From assembly GCF_002614725.1 (NCBI RefSeq), contig NZ_MRZN01000015.1:1-64000 (forward strand): a stretch of DNA of 64,000 nucleotides. The letters are read 5' to 3'. A model generated the notes under the pieces. The model was not told where the DNA came from. It made no database searches and was given only the letters and a program-made list of their open reading frames with translations. The stretch comes from Staphylococcus edaphicus (GTDB taxonomy: Bacteria > Bacillota > Bacilli > Staphylococcales > Staphylococcaceae). Each line of letters begins with the position of its first letter. Position 1 is the stretch's first letter. Below, in pieces: positions 18,425 through 27,793 of this stretch. The position numbers were made by a program, and so were the translations under genes.

Positions 18425-18645
18425 CTAATCACTCCAATTCAATTTTATTGCTATTATTATGCAAGACGTAATGCTTTAACTTATTACTTTATCTAACATT
18501 ATAGTTTTAAATGCTTCAAAATTCACATTTTCTGTTTATTCTTACGTTTTTACACTCACAATATTATAGTTACCTATTACGAAATACTTAAACGTTATTA
18601 ATCAATTCGCATTTATAAATTAACTTTAAACATTTATAACAACAA

Positions 18646-18678
18646 AAGTCTCTTATTCATGATAATGAATAGAGACTT
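18646..18678 (-). terminator. Terminator after rarD
   Basis: AAGTCTCTTATTCAT (18646-18660) pairs with ATGAATAGAGACTT with one bulge around a short loop; TTGTTG follows on the minus strand. The rest of the 267-bp gap to the next gene is AT-rich with no feature I can name. Confidence 0.75.
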
Positions 18679-18691
18679 AATTGTGATGCGA

Positions 18692-19597
18692 TTATTTTAT
18701 TATGGGATTTTTATCTTTCTTAATTTTAAAATATTGAGAAATACTATAAATAATAATACCAATCCATATAAATATGAACGTGATTAACTGGTCCATATCA
18801 AATGGCTCTTTGAATAAAAATATACCTAATACAAACATTAACGTAGGCCCTATGTATTGTATGAACCCGGTTAATGACAATGGAATACGTCTAGCGCCAG
18901 CTGAGAATAAGATAAGTGGTATAGCCGTCACCGCTCCTGAGAAAATTAACCAGAAGGAAGAGCTGTTCAACCCAAAGGATAATCCTCCATGATGCCATAT
19001 ATACCACAAATAAATAAGTCCTGCTGGAGCTGTAACGATACACTCAATTGTAATACTACTGATTGCATCGATAGGTACGATTTTTTTAATTAATCCGTAT
19101 ACACCAAATGAACCAGCAAGTAATAAGGAAATTCCTGGAAATACTCCTATCTTTATGGTCATATAAAGAACACCAATAACTGCGAGGCCGATTGCAACCC
19201 ACTCCAATTTATTGAAACGTTCTTTTAAAAATATAAGTGCCAGTAAAATACTCACAAGTGGATTAATATAATAACCTAAACTTGATTGAAGTACATGGCC
19301 GTTCGTAACTGCCCATATAAAGGTGCCCCAATTAATTGTTATTACATATCCCGCCGCAATAATAGCAACAAGTTGAATAGGATTGGCAATAAGTTGTTTC
19401 ACATCTCGCTTAAACGGAGCGGTATTTTTAGATAAAGTTAACATGAATAGCATAAATATCAATGAAAAGACAATTCTAAAAGCTAATATTTCAAATGCAC
19501 CAATATCACTGATTAAATCCCAATAAATAGGAAGTATGCCCCATAGGAAATATGCTCCGAACGCAAAGACAATCCCTTTTTTAAATTCTGTATTCAA
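18692..19597 (-). CDS. rarD: RarD-type EamA family transporter
   Basis: This is an integral membrane protein of about 301 residues with ten hydrophobic helices and two EamA repeats, opening KKGIVFAFGAYFLWGILPIYW, the RarD signature. YVITINWGTFIWAVTNGHVLQ and SLGYYINPLVSILLALIFLKE are typical. The family belongs to the drug/metabolite transporter superfamily; RarD was named for chloramphenicol-related phenotypes, and the true substrate is unknown. The longer frame starts at GTG 19606, but GGTGA lies five bases before a TTG at 19597, which I prefer. It is alone between two terminated units. Confidence 0.87.
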   Translation of the reverse strand: MNTEFKKGIVFAFGAYFLWGILPIYWDLISDIGAFEILAFRIVFSLIFMLFMLTLSKNTAPFKRDVKQLIANPIQLVAIIAAGYVITINWGTFIWAVTNGHVLQSSLGYYINPLVSILLALIFLKERFNKLEWVAIGLAVIGVLYMTIKIGVFPGISLLLAGSFGVYGLIKKIVPIDAISSITIECIVTAPAGLIYLWYIWHHGGLSFGLNSSSFWLIFSGAVTAIPLILFSAGARRIPLSLTGFIQYIGPTLMFVLGIFLFKEPFDMDQLITFIFIWIGIIIYSISQYFKIKKDKNPIIK

Positions 19598-19637
19598 TTG
19601 AGTCACCGCTTTCTAAAATTCAATTTAGTAAATGATA

Positions 19638-20771
19638 CTAAGTACGAGGCTTTTTATCTCCCCAATATTGGTAATACGTACATTCAATATAACCATTAAA
19701 TAGTTTTCTACGTTTAGTTGCTTTTTTATTTACTAAAAATTCAAATTCAGTACTACTCGTAAGGACATACGTAGATAATTGCGGATGTTCCTGCATGAGT
19801 GTTCCAATGTAACGGTACATTTCTTCTACTTTGTCTCTATCACCGATACGCTCACCATATGGAGGGTTACCAATTAATGCCATAGGTTTTTCTTCTTTAA
19901 TAGTAAGTGTATTAACATCTTTTACACTAAATTGAATGATATCTGCTAGGCCCACTTCTTCTGCATTTCTACGAGCAATGTCAATCATTTCAGGGTCAAT
20001 GTCAGAAGCATAAATTTCTAATTTACGGTCATAGTTAGCTTGTTGGTCGGCTTCATCTCTCATTTCATCATATAAACGATCAGGCATAATATCCCAGTTC
20101 TCAGAAACGAAATCACGATTAAATCCAGGAGCGATGTTCTGAGCGATTAAACAGGCTTCAATGGCTATCGTACCCGAACCACAGAATGGATCAACTAAAG
20201 GTGTATCACCTGTCCAGTTTGCTAAGCGAATGAGACTTGCTGCAAGTGTTTCTTTGATAGGAGCTTCACCCTGTGCTAAACGGTACCCTCTTTTGTTTAA
20301 ACCTGAACCAGAAGTATCTATGGTTAAAAGTGCATTGTCTTTTAAAATTGCAACTTCAACTGGATATTTAGCACCTGTTTCACTTAACCATCCACGTTCT
20401 TGGTATGCTTGTCTTAGACGTTCTACGATTGCTTTTTTTACGATTGCTTGACAATCAGGCACACTGAACAAAGTAGATTTAACGCTTCGACCTTGCACTG
20501 GGAAGTTACCATTCTGTTCAATGAGTGTTTCCCAAGGTAATGCCTTGGTTTTTTCAAATAATTCATCAAAAGTTGTTGCTTTAAACTGGCCAACAACAAT
20601 TTTGATTCTATCTGCAGTTCGTAACCATAAATTACATTTCACGATTGCAGTTTCGTCGCCTTCAAAAAATATTCTGCCATTTTCAACTGTTGTGTCGTAA
20701 CCTAGTTCTTGAATTTCTTTGGCTACAACTGCTTCTAGTCCCATTGGGCATACAGCTAATAATTGATACAT
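19638..20771 (-). CDS. ypsC: THUMP-domain N2-guanine RNA methyltransferase (RlmL/YpsC type)
   Basis: This 377-residue protein has an N-terminal ferredoxin-like plus THUMP region (about 1-160), then a Rossmann methyltransferase domain with LVDPFCGSGTIAIEACLIA for AdoMet and the catalytic ALIGNPPYGERIG (NPPY), used for exocyclic amino groups. By family it should methylate a guanine N2 in 23S rRNA, the equivalent of E. coli G2445. It lacks the second methyltransferase domain of E. coli RlmL, as is normal in Firmicutes. It follows rnpB and its terminator and has an AAGGAG start site. Confidence 0.92.
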   Translation of the reverse strand: MYQLLAVCPMGLEAVVAKEIQELGYDTTVENGRIFFEGDETAIVKCNLWLRTADRIKIVVGQFKATTFDELFEKTKALPWETLIEQNGNFPVQGRSVKSTLFSVPDCQAIVKKAIVERLRQAYQERGWLSETGAKYPVEVAILKDNALLTIDTSGSGLNKRGYRLAQGEAPIKETLAASLIRLANWTGDTPLVDPFCGSGTIAIEACLIAQNIAPGFNRDFVSENWDIMPDRLYDEMRDEADQQANYDRKLEIYASDIDPEMIDIARRNAEEVGLADIIQFSVKDVNTLTIKEEKPMALIGNPPYGERIGDRDKVEEMYRYIGTLMQEHPQLSTYVLTSSTEFEFLVNKKATKRRKLFNGYIECTYYQYWGDKKPRT

Positions 20772-20900
20772 TGTATTGCTCCTTCTTTGTATTGATTTGT
20801 TTTTATTTTATCAAAAGTTATTTTAAATAGATATGACATTGACCTAATCATACATAGAAATAATTAGCTTTTTTAATCATATGTGTATAGCAATTAAAAA

Positions 20901-20922
20901 AGCTCTCCGAAATGGGAGAGCT
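20901..20922 (-). terminator. Terminator of rnpB
   Basis: AGCTCTCC (20901-20908) pairs perfectly with GGAGAGCT (about 20915-20922); on the minus strand it is followed by TTTTTTAATTG. Confidence 0.9.
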
Positions 20923-20924
20923 TG

Positions 20925-21320
20925 GGTCTAGTGATGATATTTCTGTAAGCCATGTTTTGTACCATTGTACTGCTAACGTGTACTAGAAACACTCGTACGC
21001 AGGTGGTAACCATCTGTCTACATACATCTAATGTATGTCTTATATATACGTTGAATTCCGTTAAATAAGTGCTCCTACCTAATTTGGATTGCTCACTCGA
21101 GGGGTTTACCGCGTTCCACCTTTTACATTTCTGTAAAAGCTACGTCACTGTGGCACTTTCAAACTAATTTAACCATATCGTATGACTTAGGTTATTTCGT
21201 TGCCGTCAACTTAATGCCTTGACTTATTGTTTCATCAAGCACGAACACTACAATCATCTCAGATTGTGTGAGCATGGACTTTCCTCTATATCGCTATAGC
21301 GATTACCCGAAATACCATCT
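20925..21320 (-). ncRNA. rnpB: RNase P RNA, Bacillus class (type B)
   Basis: Read on the minus strand, this begins near ATGGTATTTCGGGTAATCGC and contains the universal core GAGGAAAGTCCATGCTC (conserved region I). Later come AACGCGGTAAACCCCTCGAGTG and, near the 3' end, the ACAGAAATATCATCACTAG core. Length (about 396 nt) and the region order fit type B RNase P RNA, the ribozyme that removes tRNA 5' leaders. The 5' end is set by a promoter just upstream; the 3' end by the adjoining terminator. Its position between gpsB and ypsC matches B. subtilis. Confidence 0.95.
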
Positions 21321-21325
21321 TTAGA

Positions 21326-21354
21326 AGTATATCATTATTTCAAAAGGTAAACAA
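21326..21354 (-). promoter_or_regulatory. rnpB promoter
   Basis: On the minus strand TTGTTT (21354-21349) and TATACT (21331-21326) are separated by 17 bases. Transcription would start at about 21320, agreeing with the expected RNase P RNA 5' end. Confidence 0.75.
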
Positions 21355-21363
21355 ATGAAAAAT

Positions 21364-21397
21364 AAGATAAGTTCTGAGCAAAGTCAAAACTTATCTT
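21364..21397 (-). terminator. Terminator after gpsB
   Basis: AAGATAAGTTCTGA (21364-21377) pairs with TCAAAACTTATCTT (21384-21397) with one wobble; ATTTTTC follows on the minus strand. It separates the gpsB operon from rnpB. Confidence 0.8.
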
Positions 21398-21444
21398 TAT
21401 GGAAAGTGATATTATGTCTAGGTTAATAACATCACTTTAAATGA

Positions 21445-21795
21445 TTATTTGCCGAATACAGCTTTTTCTAGGTTTGAAATTCTTTTCAAAATATCGACAT
21501 TATTATTGTTATTATGGTTAGTAGTTGCGTTACTATTTGAAGAGAAATTTTTATTTTCTTGTGGTCTCGATGTTGCTACACGTAATCTTAACTCTTCAAG
21601 TTCTTTTTTTAATTTGTTGTTTTCTTCTGAAAGTTTAACCACTTCACTATCTAAATCTGCCATTTTTTGATAATCAGCTATGATGTCGTCTAAGAAAGCA
21701 TCTACTTCTTCCCTTCTATAACCACGAGTCATCGTTTTCTCAAAATCTTTTTCATATATATCTTTTGCTGATAACTTTAATGAAACTTCTGACAT
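21445..21795 (-). CDS. gpsB: Cell division protein GpsB (DivIVA family)
   Basis: This 116-residue coiled-coil protein has the DivIVA-type membrane-binding N-terminus: [29 protein letters not shown] includes the conserved Y-R-x-E-E-V-D-x-F segment. A coiled coil follows (about 30-70), then an Asn-rich linker and a short C-terminal helix that drives oligomerisation. GpsB is at the septum; in S. aureus it binds FtsZ and penicillin-binding proteins. The start is the ATG at 21795 with a GGTGGAG site; an upstream in-frame extension overlaps ypsA and lacks support. It is the last gene of yppE-ypsA-gpsB. Confidence 0.95.
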   Translation of the reverse strand: MSEVSLKLSAKDIYEKDFEKTMTRGYRREEVDAFLDDIIADYQKMADLDSEVVKLSEENNKLKKELEELRLRVATSRPQENKNFSSNSNATTNHNNNNNVDILKRISNLEKAVFGK

Positions 21796-21806
21796 TTTTC
21801 TCCACC

Positions 21807-22379
21807 TCATTCGAAACTTTGTTCTTGAGACCACTGTAAGTCGTTGATAAATTCTGTTAATTCATCGAACGTCACAATATCACAAGTATAATTTGTTTTT
21901 TCCATAAAATCAACTAACATCTGCTTAAAGAACTTTGGACTAGCTTCTTGTTCCTCATCATAAATTAATAGCGTTGAATCAGAATGATCTAACATAAATT
22001 GATCTGTTTGCTTAAATTGGTGAGGACCCTCATATGATGAATGAAAGACACTATCTACAAAATCAGCATTTTGTACAATATGTTGATATTTTGCTTGGTT
22101 CTGTTCATTCCATCTATCGATATGACCATAAAACGGTGTGATAATTCCTAATTTTAAATCCGGATAGGTTTCTTTTAACGCGATTACGACTTCTGCTGTC
22201 CATAACTCTATACCCATCTGCCCTTGTATTAATACCCATTCTAAGCCTTCTTCAATCAATTGATTTAATTTATGTTCAATAAATTTTTTTAAATAGGAAA
22301 CTTCAGGCGCATCATCTTTGAATATATTAAGTTCAAATGATTTGTATCCAGTAACGTAAACAGTCTTAATCATAGACAT
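21807..22379 (-). CDS. ypsA: YpsA, SLOG-superfamily protein
   Basis: This 190-residue DUF1273 protein has a SLOG (SMF/DprA-LOG) Rossmann-like fold, with [14 protein letters not shown] at the start, [17 protein letters not shown] as the glycine-rich nucleotide loop, and [19 protein letters not shown] proteins bind nucleotide-derived ligands. B. subtilis and S. aureus YpsA have been reported to affect cell division, which fits the 11-bp distance to gpsB. The ligand is unknown. It overlaps yppE by 10 bp. Confidence 0.9.
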   Translation of the reverse strand: MSMIKTVYVTGYKSFELNIFKDDAPEVSYLKKFIEHKLNQLIEEGLEWVLIQGQMGIELWTAEVVIALKETYPDLKLGIITPFYGHIDRWNEQNQAKYQHIVQNADFVDSVFHSSYEGPHQFKQTDQFMLDHSDSTLLIYDEEQEASPKFFKQMLVDFMEKTNYTCDIVTFDELTEFINDLQWSQEQSFE

Positions 22380-22708
22380 TGCTCATTTCTTTGTATATAA
22401 CTTAAATCATATTGTACTGCTTTTACTTTCTCATTAAATAGTTTTCTACTCGTACGTTTAAAGTGGCACTCTACAGATAAGGATTCAATATTTGAAATTA
22501 ATAAATCAAATTTTTGTTTATTCATATATTGTAGTTGAAGTATCGATTGTTCATATGTAATGAGATGGTTAAGTTGTTGGTCAATGTATTTGGTAAATGG
22601 TACCACGTCTACGTAAAAATCGTAATCTTCTCCAGTAGATTTAGCTTTTTCGTATTTTTCGGACATTTTTGACACATTATCTAATAGTAGCATTAATAGT
22701 TGTTGCAT
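22370..22708 (-). CDS. yppE: YppE-family protein
   Basis: This 112-residue mostly helical protein is of the YppE/DUF1798 family. It has no signal peptide or membrane segment; [23 protein letters not shown] and [16 protein letters not shown] suggest a helical bundle. The function is not known. It opens the yppE-ypsA-gpsB operon and is divergent from recU-pbp2, the same arrangement as in B. subtilis, which ties it by position to the cell-division and cell-wall region. The start has AGGGGG upstream. Confidence 0.82.
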   Translation of the reverse strand: MQQLLMLLLDNVSKMSEKYEKAKSTGEDYDFYVDVVPFTKYIDQQLNHLITYEQSILQLQYMNKQKFDLLISNIESLSVECHFKRTSRKLFNEKVKAVQYDLSYIQRNEQCL

Positions 22709-22885
22709 GAGGATACCCCCTACATCACAAATTTACCATAAAAGGTGTTAGCCGTCATGTTTAAAGTGTCGTCTAATATTTATATCGTTAAGTACTTTAT
22801 TTTGTTTCAAATATTGTTTAATTGGGCAAAGCACGTTAAAATGTATTTGATGTATATATAAATACATTGATTCATATTTTATAGT

Positions 22886-22915
22886 TTGGAAAAATTTGCC
22901 AAAGTCATGTATAAT
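22886..22915 (+). promoter_or_regulatory. recU-pbp2 promoter
   Basis: TTGGAA (22886-22891) and TATAAT (22910-22915) are 18 bases apart. Two dyads flank it: TTTGG...CCAAA over the -35 and spacer, and AGTTTTGG/CCAAACT at 22922-22940 near the transcription start, which might bind a regulator. In S. aureus, pbp2 is a target of the cell-wall stress system VraSR; I cannot show that these dyads are its site. Confidence 0.6.
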
Positions 22916-22956
22916 GAAACAAGTTTTGGATTACCAAACTAAAGTGGTGAAAATAA

Positions 22957-23583
22957 ATGAATTATCCTAATGGAAAACCATTTAATAGAAATAAGTCTCA
23001 GGTCGGACGAACTCATAAGGAACAAACGAGTAAAATTGACTATGGTGGCAGAGGTATGTCACTTGAAAAAGATATTGAGCTATCGAATACGTTTTATTTG
23101 GATCGCGGTATGGCTGTAATACATAAGAAACCCACCCCGGTTCAGATTGTGAATGTTCATTATCCTATGAGAAGTAAGGCAGTAATAAATGAGGCTTATT
23201 TTAGAACGCCGTCGACAACAGATTATAACGGCATTTATCATGGCCGTTATTTAGATTTTGAGGCGAAGGAAACGAAAAACAAGACGTCATTTCCTTTAAA
23301 TAACATGCATGAACACCAAGTAAAACATATGGAAGCATGTTATCAACAACATGGAATTGTGTTTTTATTAATTCGCTTTAAATCGCTTGATGAAGTGTAT
23401 TTACTTCCCTATTCAAATTTTAAAAAATTTTGGGAAAGACACGTTAAAGAAATTAAAAAGTCGATAACGGTTGAAGAAATAAGAAAAAATGGTTACTATA
23501 TTCCTTATCAGTATCAACCACGATTGAATTATCTCAAAACAGTTGATAAGTTGATATTAGATGAAAGTGAGGACCGCGTATGA
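22957..23583 (+). CDS. recU: Holliday junction resolvase RecU
   Basis: RecU cleaves four-way DNA junctions in recombination and chromosome segregation. The 208-residue protein begins [12 protein letters not shown] and has the [13 protein letters not shown] region, the nuclease motif [19 protein letters not shown] (Asp...Glu-x-Lys, restriction-enzyme-like fold) and [15 protein letters not shown]. The frame overlaps pbp2 by four bases (ATGA), so the two are translationally coupled, as in many Gram-positives. A GGTGA site precedes the ATG. Confidence 0.96.
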   Translation: MNYPNGKPFNRNKSQVGRTHKEQTSKIDYGGRGMSLEKDIELSNTFYLDRGMAVIHKKPTPVQIVNVHYPMRSKAVINEAYFRTPSTTDYNGIYHGRYLDFEAKETKNKTSFPLNNMHEHQVKHMEACYQQHGIVFLLIRFKSLDEVYLLPYSNFKKFWERHVKEIKKSITVEEIRKNGYYIPYQYQPRLNYLKTVDKLILDESEDRV

Positions 23584-25736
23584 CGGAGAAAAAGAGGACT
23601 TCTCAATCTAATAATAAGAATGGAAAGTCCGAGCAAAAAAAGAATAGGAATATAAAACGAACGATAATTAAGATTTTTGGTTTTCTAATCATAGCCTTTA
23701 TCGTTTTAGCTTTAATAGGAATCTTGTTATTTGCTTATTATGCATGGAAGTCTCCTGCATTTAATGAAGCGAAATTGAAAGATCCAGTGCCAGCTAAGAT
23801 ATATGATAAAGACGGCGATTTAATTAAAACGATAGATAACGGGCAACGCCGGGAACATGTCAATTTAGACGAAGTACCTAAAACAATGAAAGAAGCTGTT
23901 TTAGCTACTGAAGATAACCGTTTCTATGATCACGGCGCATTGGATTACAAACGTTTATTTGGCGCTGTAGCTAAGAACGTTACTGGTGGCTTTGGTTCAC
24001 AAGGTGCATCAACATTAACTCAACAAGTAGTTAAACGTTCATTCTTAACAGACCAAAAATCAATTGCACGTAAAGCACAAGAAGCTTACCTGTCATACAG
24101 ATTAGAGCAAGAGTACAGTAAAGATGAAATTTTTGAAATGTATTTAAATAAAATTTACTACTCTGATGGTGTATATGGTGTAAAAGCTGCCGCTAAATAT
24201 TACTTTGATAAAGATTTAAAAGACTTAAATTTAGCAGAGTCGGCTTATCTTGCTGGTTTACCACAGGTTCCAAATACCTATAATGTTTATGATCATCCAA
24301 AAGAAGCTGAGTCTCGTAAAGATACTGTGCTTTACTTAATGGAATATCATAATAGAATCACTAAGAAACAAAAAGAAGAAGCTCAGAATACATCTTTACA
24401 AGACAATTTAGTCAAACGTTCATCTGAGGATCGTGAAGTAAGTGAGGATAACTCAAACGAAGATTATGATTCATATGTAAATTTTGTGAAATCTGAACTT
24501 ATGAACAATAAAGAATTTAAAGACGAAGAATTAGGTTCTGTATTAAATAGCGGCGTTAAGATTTATACGAATATGGACAAAGATGTGCAACAAACATTAC
24601 AAGAACGAGTGAATAATGGTAGTTACTATAAAAATGAAGATCAACAAGTTGGTTCTTCAATTGTAGATAGTGAATCGGGTGGCTTAGTTGCTATATCTGG
24701 TGGTAGAAATTACAAAGATATTGTAGATAGAAACTTAGCAACAGATGCCCACCCTACTGGTTCTTCATTAAAACCATTCCTTGCATATGGTCCAGCTATT
24801 GAAAATATGTCTTGGGCAACGAATCATGCAATTCAAGATGAAGAGTCTTATCAAGTAGATGGTGTTACATTCAGAAACTATGACACTAAGAGTCATGGAA
24901 CAGTAAAACTTTATGATGCGTTACGTCAAAGTTTTAATATTCCAGCACTCAAAGCATGGCAGTCAACAAAAGAAAATGCAGGTAATGACGCACCAAAAGA
25001 TTTTGCTAAAAAAGTAGGTTTAGACTATGAAGGAGATATTGGTCCATCTGAAGTATTAGGTGGTTCAGCATCAGAATTCTCACCTACACAATTAGCTTCA
25101 GCATTTGCTTCTATTGCAAATGGTGGTGAGTATAACAATGCCCACTCAATTAAAAAGGTTGTTAAACAAGATGGCGAAACAATAGAATACGATCATACAA
25201 GTAAGAAAGCTATGAAAGATTCTACGTCATATATGTTAGCAGAAGTACTTAAAGGTACATTTGAAGCGTATGGTTCTGCTTATGGTCATGGCGTGTCAGG
25301 CGTTAATTTAGCTGCTAAAACTGGTACGGGAACTTACGGTGAGCAAACTTACCAACAATATAACCTACCAGATAATGCGGCAAAAGATGTTTGGGTTAAT
25401 GGATTTACACCTAAATATAGTATGTCAGTATGGATGGGATTCAATGAAGTTAAACAAGGCGGTACAAATTCATTTGTAGGTCATGAAGAACAAGAATACC
25501 CACAATACTTATTAGAAGATGTAATGAATAACATTTCACCTAGAGATGGAAAAGATTTCTCTAAACCTGATTCTGTATCTGGAGATTCAAAAGATGCTTT
25601 ATCAGTCAAAGGTCAACCAGATGATAATACAACGACTAACAAACCACAGGGCCAAGGTGGCAGTAGTAATAATTCATCATCTTCTAATTCAAACAGCAAT
25701 AATTCATCAAGTAATCAACAAAGCGCAGCACGTTAA
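23580..25736 (+). CDS. pbp2: Bifunctional penicillin-binding protein 2 (class A)
   Basis: PBP2 polymerises lipid II and cross-links the strands outside the membrane. The 718-residue protein has a basic cytoplasmic tail, one membrane anchor (about 29-54), a GT51 domain with Glu111 in [11 protein letters not shown] and [12 protein letters not shown], and a transpeptidase domain with SxxK at 395-398 (SSLK), SFN at 451-453 and KTG at 580-582. The tail after about residue 680 is a Ser/Asn/Gln-rich low-complexity run. In S. aureus its transglycosylase works with PBP2a in methicillin-resistant strains. It shares the recU transcript and ends at a strong terminator. Confidence 0.96.
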   Translation: MTEKKRTSQSNNKNGKSEQKKNRNIKRTIIKIFGFLIIAFIVLALIGILLFAYYAWKSPAFNEAKLKDPVPAKIYDKDGDLIKTIDNGQRREHVNLDEVPKTMKEAVLATEDNRFYDHGALDYKRLFGAVAKNVTGGFGSQGASTLTQQVVKRSFLTDQKSIARKAQEAYLSYRLEQEYSKDEIFEMYLNKIYYSDGVYGVKAAAKYYFDKDLKDLNLAESAYLAGLPQVPNTYNVYDHPKEAESRKDTVLYLMEYHNRITKKQKEEAQNTSLQDNLVKRSSEDREVSEDNSNEDYDSYVNFVKSELMNNKEFKDEELGSVLNSGVKIYTNMDKDVQQTLQERVNNGSYYKNEDQQVGSSIVDSESGGLVAISGGRNYKDIVDRNLATDAHPTGSSLKPFLAYGPAIENMSWATNHAIQDEESYQVDGVTFRNYDTKSHGTVKLYDALRQSFNIPALKAWQSTKENAGNDAPKDFAKKVGLDYEGDIGPSEVLGGSASEFSPTQLASAFASIANGGEYNNAHSIKKVVKQDGETIEYDHTSKKAMKDSTSYMLAEVLKGTFEAYGSAYGHGVSGVNLAAKTGTGTYGEQTYQQYNLPDNAAKDVWVNGFTPKYSMSVWMGFNEVKQGGTNSFVGHEEQEYPQYLLEDVMNNISPRDGKDFSKPDSVSGDSKDALSVKGQPDDNTTTNKPQGQGGSSNNSSSSNSNSNNSSSNQQSAAR

Positions 25737-25753
25737 TTATTTCAGTTATACTC

Positions 25754-25794
25754 AACCCCCGATATCCATAGTTATTTGGATATCGGGGGTTTTT
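25754..25794 (+). terminator. Terminator after pbp2
   Basis: AACCCCCGATATCC (25754-25767) pairs with GGATATCGGGGGTT (25778-25791), 10-base loop, followed by TTTTTG. The longest GC-rich stem in this part of the window. Confidence 0.92.
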
Positions 25795-25880
25795 GATTGC
25801 AAGTTTGATACTTTGTACCATGTCAGTTTGTAATGGATTGTTATGAAGTTAGATTATTTAAATACGAAAAAATTAAATAC

Positions 25881-25920
25881 AAAAAGCTGAAACATTATGT
25901 ATGAATGCTTCAGCTTTTTT
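25881..25920. terminator. Bidirectional terminator between pbp2 and ypoC
   Basis: AAAAAGCTGAAACATT pairs with AATGCTTCAGCTTTTTT with one bulge. Runs of A on one side and T on the other allow action on both strands; it probably stops ypoC-side transcripts on the minus strand. Confidence 0.75.
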
Positions 25921-26029
25921 ATTTATATGGTTATGCCATAATTGAATTTTTATGAGTGACTTTGATATTATAATAAACTTTAAAATAAGGACAATTGATA
26001 TTACGCTCATTCTAATTCTATCAATTGAA

Positions 26030-26362
26030 TTATGAGTGTTTGTTTTTACGTCTAATTTGGTATGAGGCATTCATTTTTATAAGCTCAGATTTTAAAGTTT
26101 TCATTTGACTGTAGCCCATAAAATGATATTTTCTAGCGATTATATAATGATACCGTTCTTCAAAATTCATAGGCACAACAGGATATGCATCTAAATTTGA
26201 AAACTCAATGACTTGAACATTATTGATTTGTTTAAAATATTGTTCAATCAAATCAAAATATTGATCTAATAATAATTTTGCATCAGGTGACTTTAGTTGT
26301 TTAGCTTTAGCAAAGTAATCAATTTGTTCTTCTAATTCTATAAATGCTTCTTTAGTAATCAT
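26030..26362 (-). CDS. ypoC: YpoC-family protein
   Basis: This protein of about 110 residues is of the YpoC family, with YVYPVVPMNFEERY-like central residues (here AYPVVPMNFEERYHY) and RKYHFMGYSQMKTLKSEL. Its function is unknown. It follows nth by about 4 bp when read from the ATG at 26362, which has GAGGCG eight bases upstream; the GTG one codon earlier is too near. The dnaD-nth-ypoC order, facing a class A PBP gene, is conserved with B. subtilis. Confidence 0.82.
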   Translation of the reverse strand: MITKEAFIELEEQIDYFAKAKQLKSPDAKLLLDQYFDLIEQYFKQINNVQVIEFSNLDAYPVVPMNFEERYHYIIARKYHFMGYSQMKTLKSELIKMNASYQIRRKNKHS

Positions 26363-26366
26363 CACA

Positions 26367-27026
26367 TTACGCCTCTTTCAAATTGGCTTTATAGCGTTTT
26401 TGTCCTTCTCTACAATCATTAAATAACGGGCACACATCACATTTTGGACTTCTAGCAAGACAATGATATCGGCCAAAAAATATAAGTTGATGATGTGTCT
26501 TATTCCAGCGGTCTTTAGGTACAACGTGGCATAATTTATCTTCGACCTGTCTCACATTGTCTTTCCATCTACAGATACCTAGCCGTTTGGATATTCTTTC
26601 CACATGTGTATCAACCGCCAAAGAAGGCTCATCAAAAGCAACACTCATAACGACATTGGCAGTTTTTCTACCTACGCCTGCCAAACTTTCTAATTCAGCA
26701 TGTGTATGTGGGATTTTACCATCAAATTGCTCTAATAAAGAATGACACAATTTCTGAATATTTTTTGCCTTATTTCTATAAAGGCCAATCGTACGTAGAT
26801 CACTTTCTAATTCAGAAATATCTACATTTATATAATCTTCTGGTGTCTTATATTTTTGAAATAAATCTTTTGTTAACTTATTAACTGAGATATCTGTGGT
26901 TTGTGCAGATAATAGTACGGCAATGGTTAATTCAAATGGATTATCGTGATTTAGCTCACATTCAGCATTCGGAAACATATGAGCGATGACATCAACCATT
27001 TCTAGTGCTTTTTTATTACTTATCAT
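26367..27026 (-). CDS. nth: Endonuclease III (DNA glycosylase/AP lyase)
   Basis: Nth removes oxidised pyrimidines and nicks at abasic sites. The 219-residue protein has the helix-hairpin-helix LAGVGRKTANVVMS, whose Lys is the Schiff-base nucleophile, and LAVDTHVERISKRLG with the catalytic Asp. Its C-terminus carries the Cys-x6-Cys-x2-Cys-x5-Cys motif of a [4Fe-4S] cluster (CLARSPKCDVCPLFNDC). It overlaps dnaD by 11 bp and is followed directly by ypoC. Confidence 0.96.
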   Translation of the reverse strand: MISNKKALEMVDVIAHMFPNAECELNHDNPFELTIAVLLSAQTTDISVNKLTKDLFQKYKTPEDYINVDISELESDLRTIGLYRNKAKNIQKLCHSLLEQFDGKIPHTHAELESLAGVGRKTANVVMSVAFDEPSLAVDTHVERISKRLGICRWKDNVRQVEDKLCHVVPKDRWNKTHHQLIFFGRYHCLARSPKCDVCPLFNDCREGQKRYKANLKEA

Positions 27027-27702
27027 TTGGATTCTCCCCGTTCAGCCAGTCAAATTTAGGTACTTTTTTAATAGTATGTTTCATTTTAGGTTGATTAAAT
27101 TGACGGCTAATTTTTTTGGAATCTTCAATGGTTTTTACATTATTTTTTTTCCAATTCAATAGAATGCGATCGATATATTTGAAGCTTAGTTTATTTTGAC
27201 TTGTAGCTTCATCTAATGCAGCTTGAATAACATTTACGTCATGTTTATCAATATCTAACCATTGGTTCAATGTTTCAATTTCAAATGGAGATAATGGTCG
27301 TCCAAAGGCTTGTTCAATTTGCTGAAATAAAGTATTAAACTCGACTTCTGTATTTTGTTCTTCTACTTTAATATTCATTTGTTCCATTATCTCATATAAT
27401 TTCACATAGAATTGATCAAGGTTCATATACTCAGTAAATTTACCTTCTTCATCTTTATTGACTCTTAATTCAAGTAAATCATGTTGTATTAAACTTTGTA
27501 TAATCGTAGTAACCTCTCTTGAGCCAAGTGTAGTTCCTTGTTGTAATGATTCAATAGAAGGTTGTTTATTTGAAGTTTCAGAGGCATGTAATAGTTTAAT
27601 TAATATAACCAATTCAGCTTCGTTTATTCCTAGTTGATTATAATGATCTAACAGTTCACGTCTGATGAGGACTGGTCGTATTTTCAGTTGTTCGCTATTC
27701 AA
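27016..27702 (-). CDS. dnaD: Primosomal replication protein DnaD
   Basis: DnaD helps load the DnaC helicase at the origin and at restarting forks in low-GC Gram-positives. The 228-residue protein has an N-terminal winged-helix domain (about 20-100, LIKLLHASETSN ... GSREVTTIIQSLIQHDLLEL) and a C-terminal DnaB2/DnaD domain (about 130-195, with FGRPLSPFEIETLNQWLD and YIDRILLNWKKNNV, the YxxxIL-xxW motif). The start codon is TTG at 27702 after GGAGGGGG. It overlaps nth. Confidence 0.94.
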   Translation of the reverse strand: MNSEQLKIRPVLIRRELLDHYNQLGINEAELVILIKLLHASETSNKQPSIESLQQGTTLGSREVTTIIQSLIQHDLLELRVNKDEEGKFTEYMNLDQFYVKLYEIMEQMNIKVEEQNTEVEFNTLFQQIEQAFGRPLSPFEIETLNQWLDIDKHDVNVIQAALDEATSQNKLSFKYIDRILLNWKKNNVKTIEDSKKISRQFNQPKMKHTIKKVPKFDWLNGENPNDK

Positions 27703-27740
27703 AGATAACCCCCTCCTGTTCTGTAAAATGTGTTATAAAA

Positions 27741-27770
27741 ACGTCCAGCCATTGATTACTAGACTGGACG
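27741..27770 (-). terminator. Terminator after asnS
   Basis: CGTCCAG (27742-27748) pairs with CTGGACG (27764-27770) around a 15-base loop; on the minus strand TTTTTATAAC follows. It separates asnS from dnaD. Confidence 0.8.
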
Positions 27771-27793
27771 AAATTGAAAATTGTTTATATTTA

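Noticed and set aside
23580..25736. Possible acquired beta-lactam resistance transpeptidase
   Set aside because: All motifs and the recU coupling identify the native class A PBP2; no mecA-type class B protein is present in the window.
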